Both the position numbers and the translations under genes were made by a program. Of a DNA stretch of 14,229 nucleotides, positions 1-7,704 are shown in pieces (position 1 is the first letter of the stretch; every line of letters begins with the position of its first letter). The DNA comes from CAIKBL01 sp043734785 (GTDB lineage: Bacteria; Pseudomonadota; Gammaproteobacteria; Ga0077536). Location: the NCBI GenBank assembly GCA_043734785.1, contig JAYTEX010000016.1, positions 1-14,229 of the forward strand, written 5' to 3'. Under the pieces are notes generated by a model. It saw only the letters and a list, made by a program, of their open reading frames with translations, was not told the origin of the DNA and made no database searches.

Positions 1-548
1 GCGGTGGTCGTCAAGGTCAGCACGCCATCTGCTTGAGGGGTAATTCTGAGGTTGTGGTTAGTCACGATTCGCGGCAAATCTGATACACCGCTAATAAAGG
101 CGCCGAAGGCGTGATAATTCCCCACCACTTTAATCTCGATGGGCAGTTCGACATAAAAATCCGCTGGCTGCTCAGCGCCGGGCTTAAACAGCTCGAACTC
201 CAGCCCGGCGGCCAAGCCCTGTTGTGAAATATCGACGAGCAGAGCCGCCACTTCGGTTTTGTTCGGTAGGCGCTTGAGTAGATCACCAAATGTCTCTTTG
301 ATGTCTTCAAGTTGTTGCTTGAGTGCGTTCAGATTGACCGCTTTTTTTTGTTTCGCCTCGAAGGTGCTCTTGAGCCCAACTTCCTTTTCTTGCTCTTGTT
401 GCAAAGTTTCCTGCAACGGACTGACGTCCTTCCAATAGCTCAGACCTAGAATCACGCCACACACTAGAATCGTGAATGCAACCTTGACCGGCACCGGCCA
501 AGTACCGATGTTGTCGATCGTCAGGTTATTGAGGTCCGACATCTTCAT
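1..548 (-). CDS. pilO: PilO, type IV pilus alignment subcomplex protein (3' end missing)
   Basis: PilO is an inner-membrane protein that pairs with PilN in the periplasm and links the cytoplasmic PilM ring and motor to PilP and the PilQ secretin. About 182 codons are visible, and the frame stays open to the window edge. The family is usually slightly over 200 residues, so only a short C-terminal piece is missing. A short cytoplasmic N-terminus (MKMSDLNNL) precedes one membrane segment at about residues 22-38, a charged coiled coil at about 42-85, and the ferredoxin-like periplasmic domain. The ATG at 546-548 overlaps the pilN stop in an ATGA. It has a near-consensus Shine-Dalgarno (AAGGGGGTGA, 555-564) six bases upstream. 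A second ATG two codons later is possible but less well spaced. pilP and pilQ are expected beyond the left edge. Identification rests on layout and gene order as well as sequence. Confidence 0.93.
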   Translation of the reverse strand, partial: MKMSDLNNLTIDNIGTWPVPVKVAFTILVCGVILGLSYWKDVSPLQETLQQEQEKEVGLKSTFEAKQKKAVNLNALKQQLEDIKETFGDLLKRLPNKTEVAALLVDISQQGLAAGLEFELFKPGAEQPADFYVELPIEIKVVGNYHAFGAFISGVSDLPRIVTNHNLRITPQADGVLTLTTT

Positions 549-1120
549 GTTGCGTCACCCCCTTCTTCAGGGGTTGCGTGCGGGATGATTTGATCGGCTT
601 TCAAGGTGAAGTTCGAGATGCGGCGGTTGTCTTCGTCCGTGGTTTGGATGATTTCGAGCTTCGGATTCTTCAGCCATTCGGACTTTTCGATGTTGCGCAT
701 GAAAGTCGAAACGCGCGCATTGGATTCGGCGACCCCTTTAATCTCAATGGTGGTGTCGGTTTGCGCCACTTCTTTCAGGTATACGCCATCCGGCAAGGAA
801 CTAACCAATTCATCGAACAAGTGGACGACAATGGGACGACTGGTCTGCAAGGATTCAATCGCCTTCATGCGCGCGATCAAGCGGTCCTTTTCTTTCTCGA
901 GCTCCTGAATCTCTTTGATCTGCTTTTCGAGCTTGCCGATCTCCGCAGAGATATATTCGTTGCGTTCGTTCTGAAATTCGATGCGTCCCTCAAAGTGATA
1001 ATGCACGGCACCCCAGATCGCCACAGCAACACCCGCGCAGATACCCACTATGGTAAAGAATTCCGAACGGCGCTGGCGCCGTAACTCCGCACGCCAGGGG
1101 AGTAGGTTGATGCGCGCCAT
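545..1120 (-). CDS. pilN: PilN, type IV pilus inner-membrane assembly protein
   Basis: PilN docks the cytoplasmic PilM protein to the membrane and heterodimerises with PilO in the periplasm. The 191-residue protein begins MARINLLPWR. The INLLPWR peptide is the family's known PilM-binding motif. A basic stretch (residues 11-18) is followed by one transmembrane helix at about 21-43 and a heptad-like coiled coil at about 45-82 rich in E, K, I and L. A compact periplasmic domain completes it. The length matches the family. The ATG shares one base with the pilM stop (TGATG), and GGAG (1130-1133) lies nine bases upstream. The gene sits between pilM and pilO, as in Pseudomonas and many other gammaproteobacteria, and is presumably co-translated with both. 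Confidence 0.97.
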   Translation of the reverse strand: MARINLLPWRAELRRQRRSEFFTIVGICAGVAVAIWGAVHYHFEGRIEFQNERNEYISAEIGKLEKQIKEIQELEKEKDRLIARMKAIESLQTSRPIVVHLFDELVSSLPDGVYLKEVAQTDTTIEIKGVAESNARVSTFMRNIEKSEWLKNPKLEIIQTTDEDNRRISNFTLKADQIIPHATPEEGGDAT

Positions 1121-2181
1121 CAGTCAAAACTCCGTAACGCAAGACCGCAGGCAATCATGAGCGCAGGCGCATCGTTAGCGAGCGCCTCGGCGCGCACACG
1201 CGAAGCTGCAGTCATGCTGGCGAACGGGTTGGCGACTGAAACCGGCGTATCTATTTTCGACTGCACTAGCGCGTCGATTCCGGGGATCGAGGCGCATCCA
1301 CCAGCGATCACCACATGATCAACCGTTCCAACCTGGCTGGACGAATAGAAGAACTGCAACGCGCGATTGATTTCCTGCGCCATCGATTCCATGTAGGGTC
1401 GCAGAACTTCTGGTCCGTAATTATCAGGCAAACCGCCTTGACGTTTCGCAAGCCCCGCTTCTTCGTAGGAGAGGCCATAACGACGTTGGATCTCATCCGT
1501 GAGCTGGCGGCCGCCGAATAACTGTTCACGGGTATAAATGATCTTGGAATCTTCCAACACGCTGAGTGTGGACGCAGTCGCCCCCACATCCATCACGGCG
1601 ACGATGTGCGAGTTGCTGACCGGTCCACCCTGGGCGGCGAGTAGCGCAACAGCGTTCTCCAGTGCAAACGCCTCGACATCGACGATTTTCGCCTGTAAGC
1701 CGCCCACCTCAAGGGCCGCGACCCGCACCTCGACGTTGTCGCTCCGCGAGGCGGCGAGCAGCACGTCGATCCGATCCGGATCGCTGCTGGATGCCCCGAG
1801 CACAGAATAATCCAGGCTGATTTCGTCTAGCGAATACGGGATGTATTGATCGGCTTCGATCTGTATCCGTCCTTCCAACTCTTCGTCGCTCAGGTTGGCG
1901 GGCATCGAAATCACTTTGGTAATCACCGAAGACCCCGCGACGGCGCACGCCGCTGCACGGGTGCGCGTACCGGATTTCTTGACCGCCCGTCCGATGGCTT
2001 CGCCGACAAGCTGGGCGTCCGTGATATTCTTCTCCATCACGGAATTGGGGGGGAGCGGCTCCACGGCGTAGCTTTCAACTCGATACCGGTTGCCGGTTCG
2101 CACGAGTTCCAGCAGTTTGACGGAGGTTGAGCTGATATCAACGCCCAATAACGGGATATTTCTTCGTCGAAATAGCGCCAC
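1120..2181 (-). CDS. pilM: PilM, actin-like ATPase of the type IV pilus machine
   Basis: PilM is a cytoplasmic FtsA/actin-fold protein that forms a ring under the membrane by binding the N-terminal peptide of PilN. The 353-residue product opens with the typical N-terminus ending in GVDISSTSVKLLEL (phosphate-1 loop, about residues 13-26). It also has VMDVGATASTLSV (phosphate-2 region, about 196-208) and an adenosine-binding segment VVIAGGCASIPGI (about 290-302). The length is normal. The start is a GTG at 2179-2181, because no in-frame ATG exists upstream. An AAGGGA Shine-Dalgarno (2188-2193) lies six bases before it and supports this choice. This is the first gene of the leftward pil operon, transcribed from the intergenic region shared with the divergent PBP1A gene, the usual gammaproteobacterial arrangement. 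Confidence 0.97.
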   Translation of the reverse strand: MALFRRRNIPLLGVDISSTSVKLLELVRTGNRYRVESYAVEPLPPNSVMEKNITDAQLVGEAIGRAVKKSGTRTRAAACAVAGSSVITKVISMPANLSDEELEGRIQIEADQYIPYSLDEISLDYSVLGASSSDPDRIDVLLAASRSDNVEVRVAALEVGGLQAKIVDVEAFALENAVALLAAQGGPVSNSHIVAVMDVGATASTLSVLEDSKIIYTREQLFGGRQLTDEIQRRYGLSYEEAGLAKRQGGLPDNYGPEVLRPYMESMAQEINRALQFFYSSSQVGTVDHVVIAGGCASIPGIDALVQSKIDTPVSVANPFASMTAASRVRAEALANDAPALMIACGLALRSFD

Positions 2182-2202
2182 TAATAATCCCTTTTAAAAT
2201 AG

Positions 2203-2234
2203 AAGGTTATAGCAAATTAGTGCTTAGTAACCTT
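2203..2234 (-). repeat. Inverted repeat / hairpin in the pilM leader
   Basis: A perfect 7-bp inverted repeat (AAGGTTA at 2203-2209, TAACCTT at 2228-2234) encloses a second short pairing (AGCA at 2211-2214 with TGCT at 2221-2224) around a six-base loop. If pilM is transcribed from the promoter proposed at 2249-2277, this hairpin lies in the 5' leader, about ten bases before the Shine-Dalgarno. It could be an operator, an RNA structure affecting pilM translation, or chance pairing in AT-rich DNA. The pairing is visible; the function is not known. Confidence 0.4.
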
Positions 2235-2248
2235 AGAAATTAGCGATA

Positions 2249-2277
2249 ACTATAGGCACACCTTTTTCAAAACACAA
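2249..2277 (-). promoter_or_regulatory. Candidate sigma-70 promoter for pilMNO
   Basis: On the minus strand a -35-like TTGTGT (2272-2277) is followed after exactly 17 bases by TATAGT (2249-2254), which matches five of six bases of the -10 consensus. Transcription would start near 2242, giving a leader of about 60 bases. The -35 matches only three of six consensus bases. A 13-bp palindrome, ACAAA-tag-TTTGT (2274-2286), overlaps the -35 and could be a regulator site. The assignment is pattern-based, and AT-rich DNA yields such matches by chance. Confidence 0.35.
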
Positions 2278-2324
2278 ATAGTTTGTAAAAGAAATCCCAA
2301 TATAAAACCAGAAGTTATCTCTAA

Positions 2325-2353
2325 TTATTAAAGTAAAGCCTAGCAGATATAGT
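2325..2353 (+). promoter_or_regulatory. Candidate promoter for the PBP1A operon
   Basis: TTATTA (2325-2330) and TATAGT (2348-2353) are separated by 17 bases. They would give a transcript starting about 20 bases before the PBP1A start codon. The -35 is weak (three of six). No convincing Shine-Dalgarno precedes the ATG at 2379. The rest of the 197-base intergenic region (2182-2378) is AT-rich and contains no credible reading frame. Confidence 0.3.
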
Positions 2354-2378
2354 TGTTTGGATTTGCGGTTACCACTAC

Positions 2379-4808
2379 ATGTTGCGTCTCACCTTCTATG
2401 CCCTTCTCAGTTGTTTTGCGCTGGCAATCGCGGCCGCCGTCGGCGTCGCGTGGTGGGCGCTACCCCAACTCCCCTCGACTCGGCGCTTACAAGACGTCCG
2501 TTTCCAGACACCCCTAAAAATCTACACCCGCGACGGTAGCCTGATCGCCGAATTTGGCGAGAAACGCCGCACGCCGGTCGCCATCGGTGATGTACCTCTC
2601 CAGGTAAAGCGCGCTTTTATCGCGGCAGAAGACGATCGTTTCTACCAACATCCCGGGGTCGACTGGATGGCGCTAACGCGGGCCGCGCTCAACCTAGTAC
2701 GCTCCCAGGAACGGTCCCAAGGCGGCAGCACAATCACCATGCAAGTCGCGCGTAATTTCTTCCTGAGCCGCGAAAAAACCTACGCGAGAAAGCTCAAGGA
2801 GATCGTGCTCGCCATCAAAATCGAGCGGGAATTGTCGAAAGATCAAATCCTGGAACTCTATTTGAATAAAATCTTCCTGGGTCAGCGGGCCTATGGCGTC
2901 GTGGCTGCGGCTCAGGTGTATTTCGGTAGTACCTTGGAGGCCCTGACTCTGACGGAAGCGGCGCTAATCGCGGGCTTGCCTAAAGCCCCTTCTCGCCTCA
3001 ATCCGATTACGAATTCGCAAGCTGCGTTGGTGCGACGAGGGTATGTGCTGGGCCGCATGCTGGAACTTGGATTTATCAGCAAGGACGAGTTTGAAACTGC
3101 GCGTGATGCGCCCCTGACCGCCAAGATGCATGGTCAACCGGTTGAAACGTCTGCACCTCATTTGGCCGAAATGGTGCGCGAATATATGGTCAAAAAATAC
3201 GGTGAGGCCGCGTACACCAAGGGTTTTAAGGTTTTCACGACCATCACTAGCGACAACCAATACACCGCCGTTAAAGCCTTGCGTTCGACCTTGGGTGACT
3301 ATGATCGACGCCATGGTTATCGCGGCCCGGAAGCGAGCGTCGATTTATCCGCCACGCCAGCGGCGAACTGGATCGAATTCTTGAATCCCTATCAAACGCT
3401 CGGCGAATCCTCGCCCGTGCTCGTCACCGAAGTACGCCCACAAGAGATCACAGCCCTCGACACACGCGGGACCAACCTCAAGATTGATTGGGCCGGTTTG
3501 CGCTGGGCTCGGCAATATGTGGGCGCCGACCAGATTGGCAAGGCGCCGAAGCGCGCCTCCGATCTGGTCAAACCAGGCGACATTGTTCGCGTAAGTTGGG
3601 TCGAAGCGGCGAACGACGATCTTAACCTTAAGTCCCAAGCACGTGCTGGTTTTTGGCGCCTCGCGCAAATTCCCAACGTGGAAGGCGCGCTTGTATCGCT
3701 AGATTCGAGCGACGGCGCGATCATGGCGCTGGTTGGCGGCTATGATTTTTCGCTGAGTAAGTTTAATCGAGTCACTCAGGCTATGCGGCAGCCAGGGTCT
3801 AATTTCAAACCGTTCATCTACTCTGCGGCGCTCGAGAATGGATTCACGCCTGCCAGTTTCGTGAATGACGCGCCGATCGTATTTGAAACCCCGGGACTCG
3901 ATGTGGCTTGGCGTCCAGAGAATTATTCGGGAACCTATCACGGCCCGACCCGCTTACGTGATGCGCTTGCTTACTCTCGCAATCTCGTCTCAATCCGGAT
4001 CATGCGTGACATGGGCATCGACAAAACGCTGCAACACGTCAGTCGCTTCGGCTTCGATCCGACTATGCTTCCGCACAATCTATCGCTGTCCTTAGGCACG
4101 GGTGAACTTACCCCACTCCAGCTCGCGGCCGGATATTCGGTCTTTTCCAATGGCGGGTTTTTGATCGAACCTTATTTTGTGCAGCGGATTGAGAATTCAG
4201 ATGGCAGCATCGCCTTCGAGGCGACCCCTAAAATCGCTTGCTCCCAATGCGAAATTGCGCCGTCGAATCCCGAAAGTGAACCACCCGATTTGGATGCACT
4301 GATTAGCGCTGAAAAGAAGTTGCCAGCGCAGCGCGCACCGCGCGCCATTAACGCTCAGAACGCGTGGCTCATGTATTCGATGTTGAAGGACGTCATTACG
4401 CGCGGCACAGGTCGCCGCGCCTTAGAACTAAAGCGCAGTGATCTCGGTGGCAAAACTGGCACCACGAACGATCTGAAAGACGGGTGGTTCTCCGGATTCA
4501 ACGGCCGCATCGTGACTACCACCTGGGTCGGAACGGACGATTCGCGCACACTCGGGTCGCACGAAACCGGCGCGCGAACGGCGCTGCCGATGTGGATTGA
4601 TTACATGCGGGTTGCGTTGCGCGAAATGCCCTTGACAGAACCCGCTTTACCAGCGGGCCTGGTCACCGTGCGTACCAACTCGAGTGGCGGTGGGCGCGCG
4701 GCGTATGAAATTTTTCGCGCGCAGGATGCCCCGGGAGCGTCCACCCAGCAAGGGACGCATTTCCAAGCATCGGATACCAAACCGAGCGCCGTCGATCAAC
4801 TTTTCTAA
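2379..4808 (+). CDS. mrcA: Penicillin-binding protein 1A (bifunctional transglycosylase/transpeptidase)
   Basis: This class A PBP polymerises lipid II into glycan strands and cross-links the stem peptides in the periplasm. The product has 809 residues, slightly shorter than E. coli PBP1A (850). A cytoplasmic N-terminus of a few residues leads into a membrane anchor at about 5-28. The GT51 domain follows, with catalytic Glu84 in EDDRFYQHPGVD, GGSTITMQVARNFF at 115-128, the second Glu at about 141, and KDQILELYLNKIFLG at 154-168. A linker with an OB-like insert leads to the transpeptidase domain. That domain holds the SxxK motif (Ser474-Lys477), SRN (533-535) and KTGTT from Lys692, all intact. 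The gene is also called ponA in Pseudomonas. It is divergent from pilM and is probably the first gene of the operon that continues through priA, argS and the SPOR gene. No terminator is visible before the next gene, 17 bases on. Confidence 0.98.
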   Translation: MLRLTFYALLSCFALAIAAAVGVAWWALPQLPSTRRLQDVRFQTPLKIYTRDGSLIAEFGEKRRTPVAIGDVPLQVKRAFIAAEDDRFYQHPGVDWMALTRAALNLVRSQERSQGGSTITMQVARNFFLSREKTYARKLKEIVLAIKIERELSKDQILELYLNKIFLGQRAYGVVAAAQVYFGSTLEALTLTEAALIAGLPKAPSRLNPITNSQAALVRRGYVLGRMLELGFISKDEFETARDAPLTAKMHGQPVETSAPHLAEMVREYMVKKYGEAAYTKGFKVFTTITSDNQYTAVKALRSTLGDYDRRHGYRGPEASVDLSATPAANWIEFLNPYQTLGESSPVLVTEVRPQEITALDTRGTNLKIDWAGLRWARQYVGADQIGKAPKRASDLVKPGDIVRVSWVEAANDDLNLKSQARAGFWRLAQIPNVEGALVSLDSSDGAIMALVGGYDFSLSKFNRVTQAMRQPGSNFKPFIYSAALENGFTPASFVNDAPIVFETPGLDVAWRPENYSGTYHGPTRLRDALAYSRNLVSIRIMRDMGIDKTLQHVSRFGFDPTMLPHNLSLSLGTGELTPLQLAAGYSVFSNGGFLIEPYFVQRIENSDGSIAFEATPKIACSQCEIAPSNPESEPPDLDALISAEKKLPAQRAPRAINAQNAWLMYSMLKDVITRGTGRRALELKRSDLGGKTGTTNDLKDGWFSGFNGRIVTTTWVGTDDSRTLGSHETGARTALPMWIDYMRVALREMPLTEPALPAGLVTVRTNSSGGGRAAYEIFRAQDAPGASTQQGTHFQASDTKPSAVDQLF

Positions 4809-4825
4809 TTGGGCGATCTGGAACC

Positions 4826-5491
4826 ATGTCTCCCAGGCGTCGGGATGTTCGTTTCCAGAGAACGCAGGTAGCGCAACTCGCCGCCCGCTTACTGGTTGAA
4901 GGTTCGGTCCAAAATTTTGGGCTTGCCAAGCAGAAGGCTGCCGCAGCGTTGGCCGCAACGGCGAGTGATGGCTTGCCAGACAATCTCGCCTTGCTGGCGG
5001 CCTTGATCGACTATCAGCAATTGTTCGATCGGACCGCCCTGCCAATTCGCAACGAACAACTGCGGCGCGCGGCGCTCAGCGCAATGCGCTTCTTCCAGGA
5101 ATTCCAACCACGCCTTCACGGATCTATTCTGTATGGCACCAGCTTACGATTTTCCGCAGTCGGCTTACATCTTTTTGAAGATGACGTCGAAAAGCTCTCG
5201 CGCTATCTGGTCAACCACCACATCCAGTATCGCTTAAGCGAATCGCGACTTCGCGCCCATAAACAGGACGCCGAAAGTCATCCTCGCTTCGAGTTGAGTC
5301 GCGACGGCATCGACTTTGAGCTTACGCTGTTGCCTCGGTCCCGCCTCAAGCAACCGCTCATCAATCCCTTGAATGCCGCGCCCTACCGTTATCTCGACTA
5401 CGCTCAACTTGCGGCGCTTCTCGCGCGAGATCCCGGCGGTTATTGCCTTGATGGTCTGAATCTAGGCGTGCCGGGACATGTGGGTTCGTGA
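4826..5491 (+). CDS. Conserved uncharacterised protein with a degenerate nucleotidyltransferase-like C-terminal half
   Basis: The function is not known. The 221-residue soluble protein has no signal peptide or membrane segment. I recognise its layout from conserved gammaproteobacterial hypothetical proteins that are sometimes mislabelled as UDP-N-acetylmuramate--alanine ligase. Residues 1-70 are helical, with a basic start (MSPRRRDVR) and a stretch resembling EGVxxxxLAKxKAAxxL. Residues 98-170 alternate beta and alpha: LHGSILYGTS (98-106 region), GLHLFEDD (113-120) and GIDFELTLLP (161-170). This spacing resembles the Pol-beta nucleotidyltransferase signature G[GS]-x9-13-Dh[DE]h, with GS at 99-100. 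The positions of the two metal-binding acids, however, are Gly113 and His115, so catalysis of that type is unlikely. The ATG is preceded only by a weak TGGA. The stop overlaps the priA GTG by four bases, pointing to coupled translation. The fold relation is inference. Confidence 0.85.
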   Translation: MSPRRRDVRFQRTQVAQLAARLLVEGSVQNFGLAKQKAAAALAATASDGLPDNLALLAALIDYQQLFDRTALPIRNEQLRRAALSAMRFFQEFQPRLHGSILYGTSLRFSAVGLHLFEDDVEKLSRYLVNHHIQYRLSESRLRAHKQDAESHPRFELSRDGIDFELTLLPRSRLKQPLINPLNAAPYRYLDYAQLAALLARDPGGYCLDGLNLGVPGHVGS

Positions 5492-7704
5492 AGTGCGCGC
5501 GGCAGAATTTCCTGAGGGTCGCGGTGTTTGCGCCTCTGCGCGCGCTTTTCGACTACGTGTATCCGCCACACCCCCCGCAAGAGATCGTTCCTGGCTGTCG
5601 TGTGTTGGTCCCGTTTGGACGCAGCACCAGAGTCGGGATTGTGGTCGCGGTGACCGCGACCAGCACGGTCCCCAGTTCACGCCTAAAAAGCGTGATCGAG
5701 GTGTTGGATAGTACTCCGCTGGTGGATCAGCCACTCCTGGAACTCGCGGCGTGGGCCATCGACTACTACCACTGCCCTCCAGGCGAGGTGTTTGAAGCGT
5801 TACTGTCGAGCGAATTGCGCCAAGGAAAGCCGCTGCGCGAGGTGCATGTCTCCACTTGGGAGATTACCGACACGGGCCATCTCGCACTCGCTGGCCCGCC
5901 CGCACTCGGCCCGCGCCAGCGTGAGATTCTGAGCTTAGCAGCACACACCGCGCTGACTCGCGCCAAGCTATTGGACGCAGGTGTGACCCACCTGCGCATA
6001 CTCGGCGATTGCGTACGACGAGGTTGGTTACGGCTAGCCCCATCGCTCGAGGTGTCCGTGACACCGACCATCCGGCACGATCGTTTTCTGGCACTTAACC
6101 CGGCACAAACCGCTGCCATCAGTTTGCTACGCGAGGGCAATGGCGGCTACCGCGCGCATCTGTTGCATGGGATCACGGGGAGCGGGAAGACAGAAATCTA
6201 CCTGTACTTAGTGCTCGACGCGTTGCGCGGAGACGGGCAAGCCTTGATCCTAATTCCCGAGATAGGGCTAACGGAACAACTCGTGAAGCGCTTCGAAGAG
6301 CGATTTGGGACGGCAGTGGCTGTCATTCATTCCAATCTGACCGACAGAGCACGCGCGACAGTCTGGCAGCGCTGCCGGACACGCGAGATTCGCGTGCTAT
6401 TGGGGACTCGCTCTGCCGTGTGGATGCCACTACCGGCACTACGGCTCATCGTCGTCGACGAGGAGCACGACCCGTCCTATAAACAGCAAGAAGGGATGCG
6501 CTACTCGGCACGGGATGTGGCCGTGGTGCGCGCGTATCGGCACGGGTTCCCGATAGTGCTGGGCTCCGCCACGCCGTCGCTGGAATCTCTTGCCAACTGC
6601 GATCGCGGCAAGTACCAGTATGTGGAAATATTGACCCGCGCGCGCGGCGCCGAGCTTCCTCGTATACGCGTACTCGATGTGCGAGGCCTGAAGCTTGAGG
6701 CCGGATTGAGCGATCCGCTGCGCCAGGCGATCAAGGACCGCGCGGCACGCGGTGAACAGACTTTACTGTTTCTGAACCGCCGCGGTTTTGCGCCGATCGT
6801 GCTGTGTCATCATTGTGGCTGGATCGCGAGTTGTCCGCGGTGCGATGCGCGCTTGGTGCTGCATAAAGAACACCTTGTGCTGCGCTGTCATCACTGTGGA
6901 ACTGAACGCAAGCTCAATGCGATATTCCCTGAACATCCCTGCGGCGCACTTACCCACTACGCCAGTCTGGGCGTAGGCACGGAGCAGCTCGAGCGCGCGT
7001 TGCCATTATTATTCCCGGGCCTGCGCGCGATTCGCATCGATCGCGACTCTATGCGGCAAAAGGGTCAACTCGAACAGGCATTCGCCCAAATTAGTGCCGG
7101 CCAAATTGATATCCTGGTGGGCACTCAGATGATCGCCAAGGGCCATGATTTCTCGAATGTCACACTGGTGGGAGTGGTGGACGGCGACAGCGGTTTACTC
7201 GCCTCGGATTTTCGCGCTGAGGAACGTTTCGTGCAGCTTGTGCTCCAGGTGGCCGGGCGTGCCGGGCGTGGCGAGCGCAGCGGGGAAGTATTGATCCAAA
7301 GCCACCATCCCCATCACCCTGTCTTCGAATTCCTGCGCCGCGGGGATTACCGAGAGTTCGCGCGCCACGCATTACTCGAGCGCGCCGCGGCGGAGTTACC
7401 GCCACATACTTCGCTTGCGCTGCTGCGTGCCGAGGCCACGGACCGAGCCTTGCCTTTGCGCTTTTTGAACCAACTCGCAGACGCCCTGAAGCAGGCACTG
7501 CCAGCCGTGGTAGCAGTTGGTGGGCCAGTTCCAGCCTTGATGGAGCGCAGGATCGGTAAGTTTCGCGCGAATCTCTTGCTAACCGCACTGGATCGGGGGG
7601 TGCTTGCCAGCGCCATCAACAGGATGCTGGAGCACATCGAAAGCATGCCGCTCGCGAATAAGATACGCTGGTCGCTGGATGTCGATGCACAGGAAATTTC
7701 ATGA
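5488..7704 (+). CDS. priA: Primosomal protein N' (PriA), 3'-5' replication-restart helicase
   Basis: PriA recognises stalled forks and D-loops and loads the replisome through PriB/DnaT or PriC. The product has 738 residues (E. coli 732). The N-terminal 3'-end-binding domain starts near LRVAVFAPLRALFDYVYPP. The helicase core carries Walker A GITGSGKT (Lys234), Walker B DEEH (324-327), GSATPSLES, and later GTQMIAKGHDF and QVAGRAGR. An embedded zinc region runs from about 440 to 486. Seven of the usual eight cysteines are present (440, 443, 449, 452, 467, 470, 485). The first Cys of the last CxxC pair is absent; the local sequence is FPEHPCG, so Glu482 or His483 stands near that position. The reading frame is continuous there. 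The GTG start is the only one that fits, overlaps the upstream stop (GTGA), and lies a few residues before the conserved N-terminus. Confidence 0.98.
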   Translation: MKCARQNFLRVAVFAPLRALFDYVYPPHPPQEIVPGCRVLVPFGRSTRVGIVVAVTATSTVPSSRLKSVIEVLDSTPLVDQPLLELAAWAIDYYHCPPGEVFEALLSSELRQGKPLREVHVSTWEITDTGHLALAGPPALGPRQREILSLAAHTALTRAKLLDAGVTHLRILGDCVRRGWLRLAPSLEVSVTPTIRHDRFLALNPAQTAAISLLREGNGGYRAHLLHGITGSGKTEIYLYLVLDALRGDGQALILIPEIGLTEQLVKRFEERFGTAVAVIHSNLTDRARATVWQRCRTREIRVLLGTRSAVWMPLPALRLIVVDEEHDPSYKQQEGMRYSARDVAVVRAYRHGFPIVLGSATPSLESLANCDRGKYQYVEILTRARGAELPRIRVLDVRGLKLEAGLSDPLRQAIKDRAARGEQTLLFLNRRGFAPIVLCHHCGWIASCPRCDARLVLHKEHLVLRCHHCGTERKLNAIFPEHPCGALTHYASLGVGTEQLERALPLLFPGLRAIRIDRDSMRQKGQLEQAFAQISAGQIDILVGTQMIAKGHDFSNVTLVGVVDGDSGLLASDFRAEERFVQLVLQVAGRAGRGERSGEVLIQSHHPHHPVFEFLRRGDYREFARHALLERAAAELPPHTSLALLRAEATDRALPLRFLNQLADALKQALPAVVAVGGPVPALMERRIGKFRANLLLTALDRGVLASAINRMLEHIESMPLANKIRWSLDVDAQEIS

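Noticed and set aside
578..1084. 168-codon plus-strand frame opposite pilN
   Set aside because: It is a shadow on the non-coding strand of a clear PilN gene, with no recognisable protein features.
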